Assembly: GCF_030247195.1 (NCBI RefSeq)
Contig: NC_080671.1
Location: 30,249,543-30,313,542, forward strand
DNA from: Topomyia yanbarensis
Taxonomy: Eukaryota; Arthropoda; Insecta; Diptera; Culicidae
Direction of reading: 5' to 3'
DNA: 64,000 nt
Below, piece after piece: positions 48,282 through 60,121 of this stretch. Every line of letters begins with the position of its first letter. Position 1 is the stretch's first letter. Made by a program: the position numbers and the translations under genes. Below the pieces are notes generated by a model, which had not been told where the DNA came from, made no database searches, and worked only from the letters and a program-made list of their open reading frames with translations.

Positions 48282-48574
48282 GGGATCATCCATAAATGAC
48301 GTAGCATTTTTTGAGTAATTTTTACCACCCCCTCCCCCATCGTAGCATTTCGTCACAAACCTCTAAATACCTCCTGGTAATTACGTAGCTTGACGGTAAC
48401 TCTCTCCCCCCTGTCCCCGTGATTTTTTTTAAATAAAAACCGATGTTAGTTATTCCCTTTTGAAAAAGCTACATAGCCTGACATGACCCCCTACCCTCCC
48501 GTCGTCACACATCATCACAAAATGCAAAACTCTCCCCTCCCCCATATAATGCTACGTCATTTATGGATGATCCC
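48282..48574. mobile_element. Harbinger-type MITE, TTA-flanked
   Basis: 293 bp with TIRs GGGATCATCCATAAATGACG and the inverted copy CGTCATTTATGGATGATCCC. TTA flanks both ends (48279-48281 and 48575-48577), the TWA-type 3-bp duplication of PIF/Harbinger. The interior is pyrimidine-rich on the plus strand. It has no coding capacity. GGGATCATCCATAAAT-type MITEs are widespread in insects. Confidence 0.9.
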
Positions 48575-48577
48575 TTA

Positions 48578-49482
48578 GTTTGTAGTTCAGTTAGTTTTCG
48601 AAAACACGATCGCTCGAAAAAGATCTTGTTTAGTTTTTTGTTCTTTTAAAATGGGTAGCCGGCTACCGAGAGTATCCTATGTTTTCTAAACAAAAGCAAT
48701 TTCAATTCCACACAGCCGATCGTGGGAGTATTGCCCAGAAAAACTAATCTTATCTGCTTAATGAGCCGGATCACTATTTATTGCGACATTATTTAGACTA
48801 ACTTCGCTATTCCTTCTCTACGATATATTTTTTGGGTTGCAAACTATCGAGTGATAACACGTTATACAGACAAAGAGTTATGATAGCTCGAGATGTTATA
48901 AATCAGCGAAAGTGTTTCCTATTTCTAATATCGGATTGTTTGTGAAATACATGTATACGAACGATTATATCGAACATTGAAGGGAAATACAAAGGATCGT
49001 TAACCTGATGGCCGGGCATGTTACCAAAAACGGAACTTGAAATTAGATTCATTAAAACAGACGCGGCGAATTTTCAGTACATATTGATCCGCGTTCATCG
49101 ATACTAGTCAAATTAAAGTCTTATTGGAACTGATTATTCACTTACTAATAGCTTTTTCAATATAATAAACTTTCCCCAAAAGTTGAACAAAATCTATTTT
49201 CACACATCGTCGAACCTCCTGTGTATTGAAAATGTCCAAAACTATTGATTGTCAACTGCAAATAACTTTCCCTTCAATATAAAACACTCTCGAAAAGTTG
49301 ACAAAAAAATCGATTTTGACACATCATATTTTTGTAAGTTTTCATTCAATATTAAACATAAAAAGTAATATTTTTAAATTTATTTCTGTGATTCGATAGT
49401 AAGCACACTAAACGAAGCTAAGGTGTACGTACTATCGAGGTATACATGTACATTAGAGTGGCTCGACATATGACATTTTTCA
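48578..49482. other. AT-rich non-coding DNA, no gene seen
   Basis: It contains the third AGCCGGCT palindrome (48654-48667). Otherwise I see no coding region and no paired repeats. Confidence 0.45.
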
Positions 49483-50942
49483 GCACAACACTTTTTAAGT
49501 TCCTTTTGTTGTCCCAAATGCATGTGCAAAATTTGGAAGCGGTTGATTGCTTCCCGGGTTTGCGCATTGCGTTCAAAGTTTGTATGGGATTTCATATGGG
49601 GAAATTAATTATTTTGTATTTACGTTAATAAAGATCTCTATTTCACTCAATATGAAAAACCAGCTTTATAAAACTATAGTTAAAACCTTGGTTAACAACT
49701 TTGTCGAAGACGGTAACCAGCTACGAGTTTTCAAAAAAATAGTTATAACGATTTTAAAACTTATGGTTCAATCCAAATGCAGGAATTAATTATTTCTTCC
49801 AACACTGCCAGTACGCCACGACACCGATATTTTAAACTTGAATAAATGAGAATATATTCATCGTAGAGACTTGGTACCTTTGAATGAAATGTTCAGAATG
49901 AATTGCTGAATAACATAGACATAGTCAGAAAATGAAAAGAAGAGGAGGTGTGGGAGTGTACTCCCCAGTTCCCTTTTTAGATAGTTTAGTATAACATAAA
50001 AAGCACAGGTTTATACCGCCGAATTAAAAATTAATCTTAAGTGTTTGAGTGCTACTATTTAAGGGCTCTGCTGTCATCTCATTTAAAATGGTACAGCGGT
50101 TTATAAGTTATACATATTTAAAACCCTATTTTTTAGCCGTTCAGAGTCAGAATTAAAAAAAAATACATATCCTTAGATTCCTTGAAGTCTCGGAATTGTT
50201 TCTATTGACGTTTTCGTTTGAGAATCTAGGAACGAAACCAAGATAGTTATTTCAAACAAGCGTTTTTTGATGAAATTGAGTTAGGTTCACGCAAAACAGA
50301 GGTGGTGTTAACGAACCAGAAATATACTTCAGGTTAGAACCCAACGCGATTTTCAGACCTGAGTTAGTTTTTGCCCAAACAAAAACAACGCATAAATTTG
50401 TAGGTGTAAATTCTAAATATTGTAAATGTTATTTCCCATAACAAACAATCTAAACAGGGACTGGAAAGTACACATGCCCCTTCTTTTCATTTTCTGACTA
50501 CGTCTATGATATTCAGCAATTCATTCCGAACATTTCATTAAAAGGTACCAAGTCTCTGCGATGAATATATTCTCATTTATTTAAGTTTTTAATGTCGATG
50601 TCGGTGGTGCACCGGCAGTGTTGGAAAAAGCAATCACTTTCTGCATTTGGATTTTACCATAAGTTTTAAAATCGTTATAACTATTTTTTGAAAACTCGTA
50701 GCTAAATAGTTACGGTCTTCGACAAAGTTGTTAACCAAGGTTTTAACTATAGTTGTATAAAGCTGGTTTTTCATGTTCAGTGAATTAGCGATCTTTATTA
50801 ACGTAAATGCAAAATAATTGATTTCCCCGTATAAAATCCCATACAAATTTTGAACGCATTGCGCAAACCCGGGAAGCAATCGACCGCTACCAAATTTTGC
50901 ACAGGCATTTGGGACCACAAAAGGAACTCAAAAAGTGCTGTG
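49483..50942. mobile_element. Foldback element, about 1.46 kb
   Basis: The left arm (about 49483-49985) and the right arm (about 50455-50942) are inverted copies, moderately diverged. Examples are TGCGCATTGCGTTCAAA against TTTGAACGCATTGCGCA, and TTAACAACTTTGTCGAAGAC against its inverse at about 50712. A 470-bp spacer separates them. The frames at 49547-49789 and 50634-50918 are mirror images caused by the arms. Exact ends and the target duplication could not be fixed. It sits directly upstream of the DDE-like gene fragment. Confidence 0.82.
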
Positions 50943-50961
50943 CCCGCTAGTTTAAATCATT

Positions 50962-51164
50962 TTGAAGTTTTCCCATACAACCGCGTGCGATTCTAATGCT
51001 GATAGACAACGTTTGGATCGGCTTAAATCGAACAAAAAAGTTGTTGAACGCGAGCTTAAAAAAATAGGCGACAAGGTTCGATCGCAGAAACGTCGTGATG
51101 ACTTGAAGCAATCCTTTCAAGGGCTCAGAGACAAGATACCTGAGGGCAAAATCCATCCTCAATA
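50962..51164 (+). pseudogene. N-terminal fragment of a DDE-like, transposase-related gene
   Basis: The open frame reads DRQRLDRLKSNKKVVEREL, then DDLKQSFQGLRDKIPEGK, a basic helical region. It stops exactly at the TIR of the 9.4-kb element at 51165. The downstream part of the same gene resumes at 60552 on the same strand. Upstream of 50955 the frame is cut by the foldback element, so the true start is missing. I recall multi-copy invertebrate proteins with a similar N-terminus followed by a GRPR segment. The family name and function are not known to me. Confidence 0.6.
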
Positions 51165-51439
51165 CACTGAAGTCTTTTTATGCGGTTTTTTTATGCGGAT
51201 TTTTTTATGCGACTTTTTTTATGCGGATTTTCAAAGTTATGCGATTCTTTTTATGCAGCTTCCTTATAATTTCTAGGGCATCACCTGAAGCGACTTTTAT
51301 CGAAAGATAGATCCTCGTGAATGCACATGCTTAAACAAAAGACATAAAATGTTCATATTTTTATTTTAGGTTATAAATTACTAGTCTTTGGGTTAAGGAT
51401 ATGAGAAGTATTCTTGATGCAGTGAAAATAAAAACAAAA

Positions 51440-51592
51440 AATGACTGAATACCTTTTTACCTTTCTCATAATAAAACTTATGCAATCGGTCGGAATTTCA
51501 ACTTTTTAACCGAGGCCCGCAGAGCCGAATCTCTTATACCATTCGACTCAGTTCGGCGAGATCGGAAAAAAAGTCTCTGAGCGTGTATTTTT
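51440..51592 (-). repeat. 3' end of a mosquito-type retroposon, minus strand
   Basis: Read on the minus strand it has CGATCTCGCCGAACTGAGTC, GAATGGTATAAGAGATTCGG, CTCTGCGGGCCTCGG and then a TTATGAGAAAGGTAAAAA tail. This is the same order as the plus-strand modules at 8020-8305 and 9640-9867, with different sequence details, so it is another member of that group. Confidence 0.6.
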
Positions 51593-52520
51593 TTTTTACT
51601 TGGTGATAAAGCTTTTACGCCGACCCGGCACACGTTCAGTAGTTAGACCATACTACCAATTTCGTCCATCGTGTACCAGAGTAAGGGACTCTGAACAGAG
51701 AAGATAACTCTGAACCCTATTCCTCTAAACTCCACCAAGAATTCCGACATTTGCCTGATCCCCCAGATTCCATTTGAAATGACTACTTCGGGGGGAGGCG
51801 TGCTAATGCACTTCACTTGATTCCAGGTCTAGCTGGTCGTGCTAGATTTCGCTTGTCTCGTAACCGCCATATCAGTCCTGCACGGCATGATATTCTACAT
51901 GCCTTCCTCTCTACGTTGACCAGTTGGATGCCGTGGTCGATCTGGCGATTCCGGTTGGAGGGTGGCTTCCGGTTCACTGGTTCCCCAACGACCAGGGTCT
52001 GTCGCGTTCGGTGCTACTCGGCCTAGCTCCCGACGTTATTCTTCCTTAGATGCAGTCCGGCAGAATGCCGAGGTTAGTCCAGCGATTCACGGTGGAGGAT
52101 TGCGTCCGGTTCACTGGCGCCCCGATGATTCAAACCGGCGATTCGCTACGGACTACTCGGAATAGTCCCCGACGGTGGATCTTTCCTACTCCGACGAAAA
52201 GTTCCCCGGCAGTGGAAGATCTTCCGAAACCGATACTACCCGGGCAGATGCAGAGGTCGGTCCTGCGATTCGGAGTGGAGTGACTTCCAGTTGTCAGGCG
52301 TCCCGACGAGCATCTGCCGGCGCTACTTCCCGATCAATTCGAATTAGTCCCCGGAGGGGGGCTAGTCTACTCCGACGGAGAAATTTCCCGACGTTGAAAT
52401 TTCTCTCGAAATCGTTATCTCGATGCTGGTCGGTTAGGTGCGGAGGTTAGTCTTGCGATTCCAAGGAGTCACGGTTCCGACAGCATAAGTCATTAATAGC
52501 CGTAAGCACAAAGCCGTACT
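51593..52520. repeat. GC-rich block with diverged internal repeats
   Basis: This GC-rich block contrasts sharply with its AT-rich surroundings. Related segments recur about every 100-150 bp (GATTCCGGTTGGAGGGTGGC, GATTCACGGTGGAGGATTGC, GATTCGGAGTGGAGTGACTT, each preceded by variants of CCGAGGTTAGTCCAGC). Several overlapping frames are open by virtue of the composition. It resembles the 5' UTR arrays of some retroposons; the minus-strand retroposon tail next to it may be unrelated. Confidence 0.5.
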
Positions 52521-52934
52521 AATTGTTTTTAAACCGGACTAACTTTTAAACCGGCCTAAAATATTTGGTAAGTTTTAAGCAAACGATGCTGTCATTTATA
52601 TGGCTGCGTTCTGATCTGCGTTACACGTCAATGTTAAAAAACAACAAATTCAAGTTAAAGAAAATGAGTAAATTCATTCCGATATTTTCTTGCAGTAAAA
52701 TAGCTTTTCTTCGTCAAATATCTCGTTCCATAGGGTTTGAGAACAATTTTGTCAACTTGTTGCCGATATGTTTCTGAACATAGAACTTTAACGTGTTGGA
52801 TAGTTGAAAGTTGGCCGATGATGTGCAGTACTTTGTAGTGACATAATATGCACAAAAGAAAATAAATTGATATACATATGGATGTTTTTATTCAGTTTGA
52901 ATAGGCGCTCGTCGAGTTAGAGGTGGCTAAACTA

Positions 52935-53076
52935 CAGACACTTTATACACAGACTAGCGAAGTGTCAAAAATTGCAGCCAAACGGACTGTCAAAAAGTGC
53001 AACCAAAGGAGCATGAGGGTTTTGGTTGCTAGTTTTACTGTTTTTCTCTCCGCTAGTCTGTTATATAAAGTGTCTG
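52935..53076. mobile_element. Mariner-type MITE, 142 bp, TA-flanked
   Basis: The ends CAGACACTTTATACACAGAC and the inverted copy, reverse-complemented CAGACACTTTATATAACAGA, differ by a small change. TA is present on both sides (52933-52934 and 53077-53078). CAGCGAAGTGTC-like words repeat internally. It is non-coding, and the size and TA flank fit Tc1/mariner MITEs. Confidence 0.85.
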
Positions 53077-53146
53077 TAGGTTAAACCATCGGTTGTAATT
53101 GGTGCCATGATAGTTATTTCTCGACAAAAATATGATTACTGGTTAA

Positions 53147-53327
53147 AACCCAACTGTCAAAATTATCTTTGAAAGGAAATTCCGGATAAACTGTCGCTGG
53201 ATAAACACAGTTCATAGCAGTTAATGGAAGAGAAAAATTTTCTCTTTTGTTTACTGCCAACATCTGTGATTGGCGAGTAACGGTTTGTCCGGAAAATCCT
53301 TTCAAAGAGAATTTTGACAGTTGGCTT
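53147..53327. mobile_element. TTAA-flanked MITE, 181 bp (piggyBac-like)
   Basis: The ends AACCCAACTGTCAAAATTAT and the inverted copy, reverse-complemented AAGCCAACTGTCAAAATTCT, continue matching for about 45 bp. TTAA flanks both sides (53143-53146 and 53328-53331), the signature of piggyBac-type integration; Kolobok and Sola3 also use TTAA. It is non-coding. Confidence 0.85.
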
Positions 53328-53331
53328 TTAA

Positions 53332-56300
53332 GCCGGAATTATATGTTTGTCAAGATTTCATACTTTTATTAAAAAATTGGTTAAAATATTTTAATTTGAA
53401 TTTAAAATGAACTGTGAGTGGCATTCTAATTGAACATGATACCTATCGACGTGGGGGAGAATATTTATTTTCGTTTCAAGTGAATTTTCACAAGTTTGGA
53501 ATAAAGATCAATTATCAATGAAGGTCTGCGAATTCAGCGAGGTTTAAATAAAAAGTAAACAAAGATCAAACAGAAAATTAAACTTTGACAGAATAGTCAT
53601 TTATATTCACGAGCGATATATTTTTTTTGCACTGTGGCAGACAGAATATAGATATATTTCTATAATGCATCAATGCAAATTGGAACGATTTATGCCATAA
53701 GAAATAAATATATTGATCACAATAAATTTCAAAACATTCTGTATTCAGTAGTTTTATGTGATTTTATTCTTATTGGAACATTGCACATATTTAAAATCAA
53801 TTATTTACTCTTAGCTTAGGGTATTTGTCATTTGTTTGGATCTATCCCCTAAAAACAATAATTTTCTTCCGTTATTTACTCTCTTTGATGTGTGATACAA
53901 TAGATATATGGGCAATCATTCGTGAAAATATGTTATCGATTTATATTAACGAATTAAATGGTCCCGTTTATTCTCTTAGCGATAAGTAAAAAGAAAAGAA
54001 TCGAAACAATTCTTATTGTAGTTCTGTTTCTAATTCACAAAAGCAACTTTGATCTGACTTGATTGAATAGATCTCAATTTATCCAAACGTGCTCTATTGT
54101 AACCCTTTGATGTGCAATTGGTATCAAGCGTGTAGAGAGCAGTGGTGCAAATTTTCATTTTCAAATGCCAACTTTCAGTTCAATCAAACCCAACCATGAT
54201 TCAAATTCAAAGCCTCCCTCAATCGTTCACTTTCAAGTTGGCGGGATTTTCATAACTGAATCGTACGTCTTCATTTCAAATTGACTCTTTTTCATTCACC
54301 AACCAAAGCTGTCATCTGCTCTGTAGGAGCCAGTTTAGGTTAAATGTCGTCATGTTTTGCGTTTTCAAGCTTACATGGACAGTAAGAACTATGTTCAGAC
54401 TAGTTTTGCTTGAAAAACCTAGTCAATACCCCAGTAAAGAGATATTCACGGGGTCAATGAAATTGAAAATGAATGAAAAATGATTGAGCAGGTCGGCTGT
54501 TTGAATGAATAATGGAAACGAACAACTGCGAATTGAACATAGTAGGGCATGATTTGAGAATTTTTCCTCCTTCAAGTTCAAAACAAACTGTTGAAAATTT
54601 GCAGCTCTGGTAGAGAGAAGGAAAGAACGAGGAAATAAAAAAAATACGGGTAGATAAACACGGTAAAAAAACTTTACCCATTTTAAGTATTCAAATTGCC
54701 CATTTTCGGAAGTTATTCGAGCTGTCAAAAATGGGTATTTTTTTTGCTTCTAACAATGGGTGCTTTTTATTCATTTCACAACTACTCGATGAGATAATGT
54801 CAATGGATATACTGATCTTAATAATGAGTGAAAAGTCATTAAGAATTATTTTAAGCGATTTTACCTGCAAACTAAGGTTCGTAGCGGAACCTGCAAATTA
54901 CCGGCCTGCATCTGAGTACGTGGCGGAAACGGAACATTTCGGCAATCCTCGTAAAACTCGTTGTTTAAACTACTGAGGATGTTGCAAATATGCGCAAGTT
55001 TGGCATTTTTAGAACAGCCAAAAGATCCAGCCACCAGAAATATATCCAGTTGGCAGTTTTATTTTGTTAACTAGTTAAGGAGACAATAATATGAAATGAA
55101 TGATATTTTATGTTTTTTTATTTCAGAAATAATTCTATTGACAGTATTTTTCATTCTGGCACGATTTTCATGAATGGATATTTTTCACGCGTTTTGTTGT
55201 AACAGTTCTGCGAAAAATAAAGGGTACAGCATTCCCAGGTTGACGTACAAGAGCTGTATTCATTTATGGATACGAACTCTTTACCCACTTAATGGGTTAT
55301 TCCAGTTGTATTGAAAATGCGTAGTTTTCTACGCATTAATTGGTATTTTATTTTATTAGTGTAGTTCGACAGTGCTTGTCTTTCCTACCTGATAAACTGG
55401 TTTATTTATTGCCATCTTTATTGCGAGCAAAGGGAACCATATTTATCCAGAAAAAAGCCGAAGAGAGGATTGAAAATAACGAAATGTGTGCAAGAGAAGC
55501 ATGACAAATTTTTGCATATTTTTGTCTTCTTCCGGTAACATGATGCTGCCATTTGCATTGCTGCGTTCAGATCAGCAATACACGGCTGTGTTAAAAACTG
55601 TACAATAAAGTTAATTTAAAATTCACTGTTTATGCCATTTAATAGTCTGATTATTTCGAGAATTTTTTTATTGCTCAATAAAATGGTGAATCGACATCTT
55701 GTTGAATGGGGTTTATAACATAAGTATTGCATCAAATAAAATATTTTTTTCGAGCAATTTCATAACAAGATGGTGGCTCTGCATTTTCACCTCATGCGCG
55801 TTTTTTGGAAGGGGTCCACGGTCGGAAATCTATCTCCCGTGATTTTTGACCTAGCGCCAAAAACTAAAGTTTTTCTGATTCCTTATGTCAATAGCGATGT
55901 ACGTAGAATTTTTTCGATATTTTGATTTTAAGCGAAATGGCCTAGTTTTGAATGCAAAAACGTAGAGAATGTCATAAAAATTTACACAAAATAGTTAATC
56001 AATAAAAAGGTAAGCAATAAAAAATTTAATCCTGCTTACGTGACTAGAAATATCAATTTTGAATATACTGTGAAAATTTCAAAGCGACCAAAAATCATTT
56101 GCTCGAGTTACATTTCCGGCCAGTGGTTTCGAGAAAAACGCGGTTAAAGTTTGCAGTACACATGGGTTATACATAAGAAGCGTTGCGGCAAAATTGAAAA
56201 TTATATTTTTGAATTGTTTTCTTTCTCCATGTTTTGAGATATCATTTTTTACATCCTAAAGCACATTTTAGACTAATAAATAAAAAATCGATTGTTTTAA

Positions 56301-57491
56301 AATTCTACTGTGGAGTAACCACTTAAACAATTTATTATTTAAGATCCATAATTGACTAAAACATTATTTTGCTAATAATGGTGCATACTATCGAGAACGT
56401 TATAGAGTTGTATTGTTAGGCGCTAGCCACTCCAAGGGCTTGAAGAGCTTCTCTAACATTACACTTAGTAGTCAGTTCAGCCAAATCTAACTGTTCCAAA
56501 TTAAATCAAATGCTTATAGAAAAAGAGTGGAAGCTTACATCTTTTGAAAAGTTTGTATCAGTTGCTGTTCTGCAACACATGAAAAATGCCATAAAAATTA
56601 TTTATTTGCTTCAGATAATTATGTCGTCCATGGCATGGAAATCTGAAATTTTAGCCTGGTGGGGCTTATCATACCATCCTACCCAACTAGTCTACTAACC
56701 ATGCATATAGAATTTGGCAGACCTACTTTGCTGAAAATGAAGTAATTCAAATTATCAGCACGACTACCCAATCAAGCCTGAAATAGCAAAAGTCCAGTAA
56801 TTTTAATTAATAATATATGAGAAAGGCAAAAATTATGATTAGTTATTTCTTATAGCCTGCCATCTGTCTGATAATGAATTGAAAATTATAAATTTACAAA
56901 TTGAACCTGATACTGGATGCAGACAAAATTTCTTGGACCAATCGTTCTGAATTTTGCACAGTTCTTCTTCTTCTTCTTCACATCATTGCCCAGGCAACTA
57001 CAAGAGCTTTTTGCAAACTGTTAAATATTATTACTTTACAATAACATGTTAATCGTTTTAGCAATAATCGGACTTTGGTTTCAAAGTACTACGAAAAAAT
57101 CGAAAATCGACCAAAAAATAAAAGCTCCCTTAACTACTTGTGAAATGCTGTGAAAAACAACTGTGCAAATGTCTCAAAATTAAAGTATCCAATTTCTTGC
57201 CGATTATACCTTACACAATCCCCCTTAAGTTCCGACACGATTTAAGCGATTTTTCCGTATTCAACTTTTTGCGTAATTTTGCCAAGTCATCTGTCTAGTC
57301 TCAGCTTTCACAGCTCTTTCATACCCTGTGCATATCTGTTCTATCATAAAGAAATAAACGAAAATTTGTATAAATTGGAAATGCAAATCGTTCAAGATAC
57401 GCTAGAAAATTATAAATTACGAAGCAATACAAACAAACTTTGATAACATTTAAATAACGATCAAAATAATAATATTTGTAACAGTTTGTTT
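53332..57491. other. AT-rich interior of the 9.4-kb element, no gene seen
   Basis: No recognised coding region. A possible further TIR pair (CACGGTAAAAAAACTTTACC near 54659, and a weak inverse near 55365) is not supported by a duplication. A GAGAAAGGCAAAAA retroposon-type tail is present at about 56820. Confidence 0.4.
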
Positions 57492-57499
57492 GCCGTCAT

Positions 57500-59515
57500 T
57501 AGGGTTCGTCGCGGTGCGGATGTGGGCGGTAAATGGATTATCCGCACCGCAACCGCAAAAAAATATCAAAACCGCACCGCTTACCGCAACCGCACTTTAT
57601 TTACCGCACCGCACCGCGCGGTAATGCGGTAAATGCGGTAAATTTTTTATATTTTTAAAAATAGTGTGGAAAAATTGTTCATTTGTATAACTATATATAA
57701 TAAAATGTTATTCTTATTTACACGAAATTTAACTTTAAGAGACTCCTCAGAATGTAATGTTTAAGAAAAAATCAACTTTTGCATTTTCTATTAATAAAAA
57801 TCCGTACATTTAAAATGCAAGCATTATACATTCAAAAACGTTGTACTGCAGTAATAGGAAAACTTTTATTTTAGCAACCCTTCAGTTAATTGAAAAAATG
57901 TAATAAAAATGTTATAAGAAATGAAGTATTTTTTTCTTTAAATTGTCATATTTTCAATGTGTTTGACATATGAAAATGAAATGGATGATTTTCGCATTTA
58001 CGTAGTAAAAACCACCTTCATTCTTAAAGGAATTTCAACAACAAAAAAATTTAAAGTCGAAATACCAGTACTTCTATATAGTAGCGCAAATATTCCAATA
58101 TAGTGAAATAAAAACATTGTATTTCATCAATAAGAACGACGCCATATTTGATGAAAAAATTGCTCTATACATTACATCTAATCAGGAGTCCGGTCTCAAC
58201 CGGTACAGAATTATTGAACATTAGAAAAACTGCTAAAACTGTATAATTTGTAACATACAGCAGAAATGTTATTAAAAATAGGGGTTTTATAGACAAAATA
58301 TCCCAAAACTCTAACTTCCGCATTTTTTCAAGAAACATATGTATTCTCATTCAGAAACTAAGATTGCTCCCTTTAAAAATCTATGAAGTGTAATTTTCTA
58401 AAGGCTAGTTCTAGAAAGTTCTAGCATTTAATGTATTTTTCTATAATATTTTCCTAAAGAGCCAATGGCAAAAACTTCAATTAAAGTGGACGGGAGTCAA
58501 ACGATGTGGTATTTAGCAAAAATAGTTTCAAAAAAGCTACAAAATAGTCTTAACCCTCCAGCACACGCGCCGTTATATTTTGTGAAACACCTTCCGAAGT
58601 CTCGTGAAACCTTCCTTCAGCAACAGCGGCTGCTCATTCGGGGAACCATTCGCGCGAGTGATGGAGGGTTAACTGAAAAATATTAGGACTTAATTTGGTA
58701 GAAAACTATCGTAAATTTGAATGGAAGTACGCGAAAAAAAGTTATGTAGCATACTTTTTGAGAAAGAGTCCAATAAAATTGACTGCATTGACTCACATTG
58801 AATTTACATAGCAATCAAAGAAGATAGAAATACGATGTTGATGAACGAATGATAGAATAATCATCCTAATTTGGACCCCTCCTTATTTTGGACGATTTCA
58901 TACATTTGTATCCTTTACTGCCAATTACTCCAAATTCGTTTGGTTTGATGAAGATAATTATATTCTTTGGGTTGTGTTTAAGTCCCAGCATAATTAGTTT
59001 ATCTCTAATTTCTTTAAATTAATCAAAATTCACAGTTGAAAAATTGATATCGGAAACGATTCATAATTCAACGATTTCCAACAGAAATCGGGAGAAGTAA
59101 TGCACTTTTAAATTGTATTTAAGAGTAAAAATTTATTGTTTTTAAATGATCTAAAAATTTTGTCTCTATTTGGATCTTGCATTTTATGTATTTGAAATGG
59201 TTAGTTTGTGAAGTCTTACTTAGAAGTATGAAATAACTAGTATCTAAAATATGTCGTAAAATAATAGCGTCAAAATATTTCGGAAACAGCTAGATTTTCT
59301 TTCGTAATGGCAGTCTGTTTATCAATTTAGAATAACCAAAATTATCACTTTATCAATTATTTTTTTCGGTGCGGTTGCGGTAAAACCGCGCGGTAAAAGC
59401 TCTTTCCCGCACCGCATCCGCGGGAAAAAGTGTCTTACCGCACCGCGGATTTTGCGGTGCGGATGCGGTAAATACCGCGCGGTTGCGGTAATTACCGCAA
59501 CCGCGACGAACCCTA
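57500..59515. mobile_element. Element E: hAT-like TIR element with dense GCGGT/ACCGC ends
   Basis: The ends TAGGGTTCGTCGCGGT and the inverted copy ACCGCGACGAACCCTA are flanked by a perfect 8-bp duplication, GCCGTCAT (57492-57499 and 59516-59523). The first and last 150 bp hold about a dozen or more GCGGT/ACCGC words each, in both orientations, while the interior is AT-rich. No transposase is seen. The interior at 58222-58516 is a diverged copy of one arm of foldback D, so element E either captured or was invaded by that family. Confidence 0.9.
58222..58516. repeat. Diverged relic of a foldback D arm inside element E
   Basis: The stretch with TTAGAAAAACTGCTAAAACT, ATTAAAAATAGGGGTTTTAT, TCTAGCATTTAATGTATTTT and CTTCAATTAAAGTGGACGGG follows, in the same order, the right arm of D at 29855-30135 (TTAGAAAAACTACAAAATAT, ATTAAAAATAGGGGATTTTG, TGTAGCATTTAATGTATTTT, TTCAAGCGAAGTGGGCGGGG). 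Only one arm is seen. Confidence 0.75.
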
Positions 59516-59523
59516 GCCGTCAT

Positions 59524-60121
59524 ATTTAAAAGTGTTACTTAGGCTATATGGCATGGCTTCATTTACAATTTTTTATTCAATCTTAGTTTTGAACTCTTTC
59601 GAAAGCAGTAAAAATATAAATAAACTTCCACTTGCTTATGGTGTTCTTTGAGAGAAGATACAACTAGAAAAGGGAACAAATTGTGATTATATATTCTTTT
59701 CCTCATGTTAAAATAACTAAAAAAATGTGAGCAAATTAAACTTCACTCATTTGATAGCCATAGGTAAACTAACGAACGAAAACAATTTTCATCTCTGAAT
59801 CCAATTATAAAATTTCATTCGACAGTTTGTTTCAATATGATTCGACTTCTGCTAACCTACAATATAACTCTTCGATGTGACATTTTGAAATGAGCGTGTA
59901 GCACCTTCTAGATATAGGACGATAAAGAATATTTAAAAAAATGCATTTAAAATTCGATTACACCTGTTTTTCGTACGGGATAAAACTTGCTTACCTGCCC
60001 CCATATGATTTTTGTGCAACATGGGCCATAATATTGCACATAAAGTTCGAAAAGTTGATTCAAATTATTGAGATGTATGCAAGAGGAACATGGCGGCCTT
60101 TTACACTGTTTTCATTTGGCT
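59524..60121. other. AT-rich interior, no gene seen
   Basis: No recognised coding region between element E and the minus-strand open frame that follows. Confidence 0.4.

Noticed and set aside
49547..50918. Paired frames of about 80-94 codons
   Set aside because: They are also mirror images from foldback arms.
51817..52450. Several overlapping frames in the GC-rich block as genes
   Set aside because: Multiple frames are open at once because of GC-rich repeats, and none has a recognisable domain.
54659..55370. TIR element with CACGGTAAAAAA ends
   Set aside because: The inverse match at the right is weak and no target duplication could be found.
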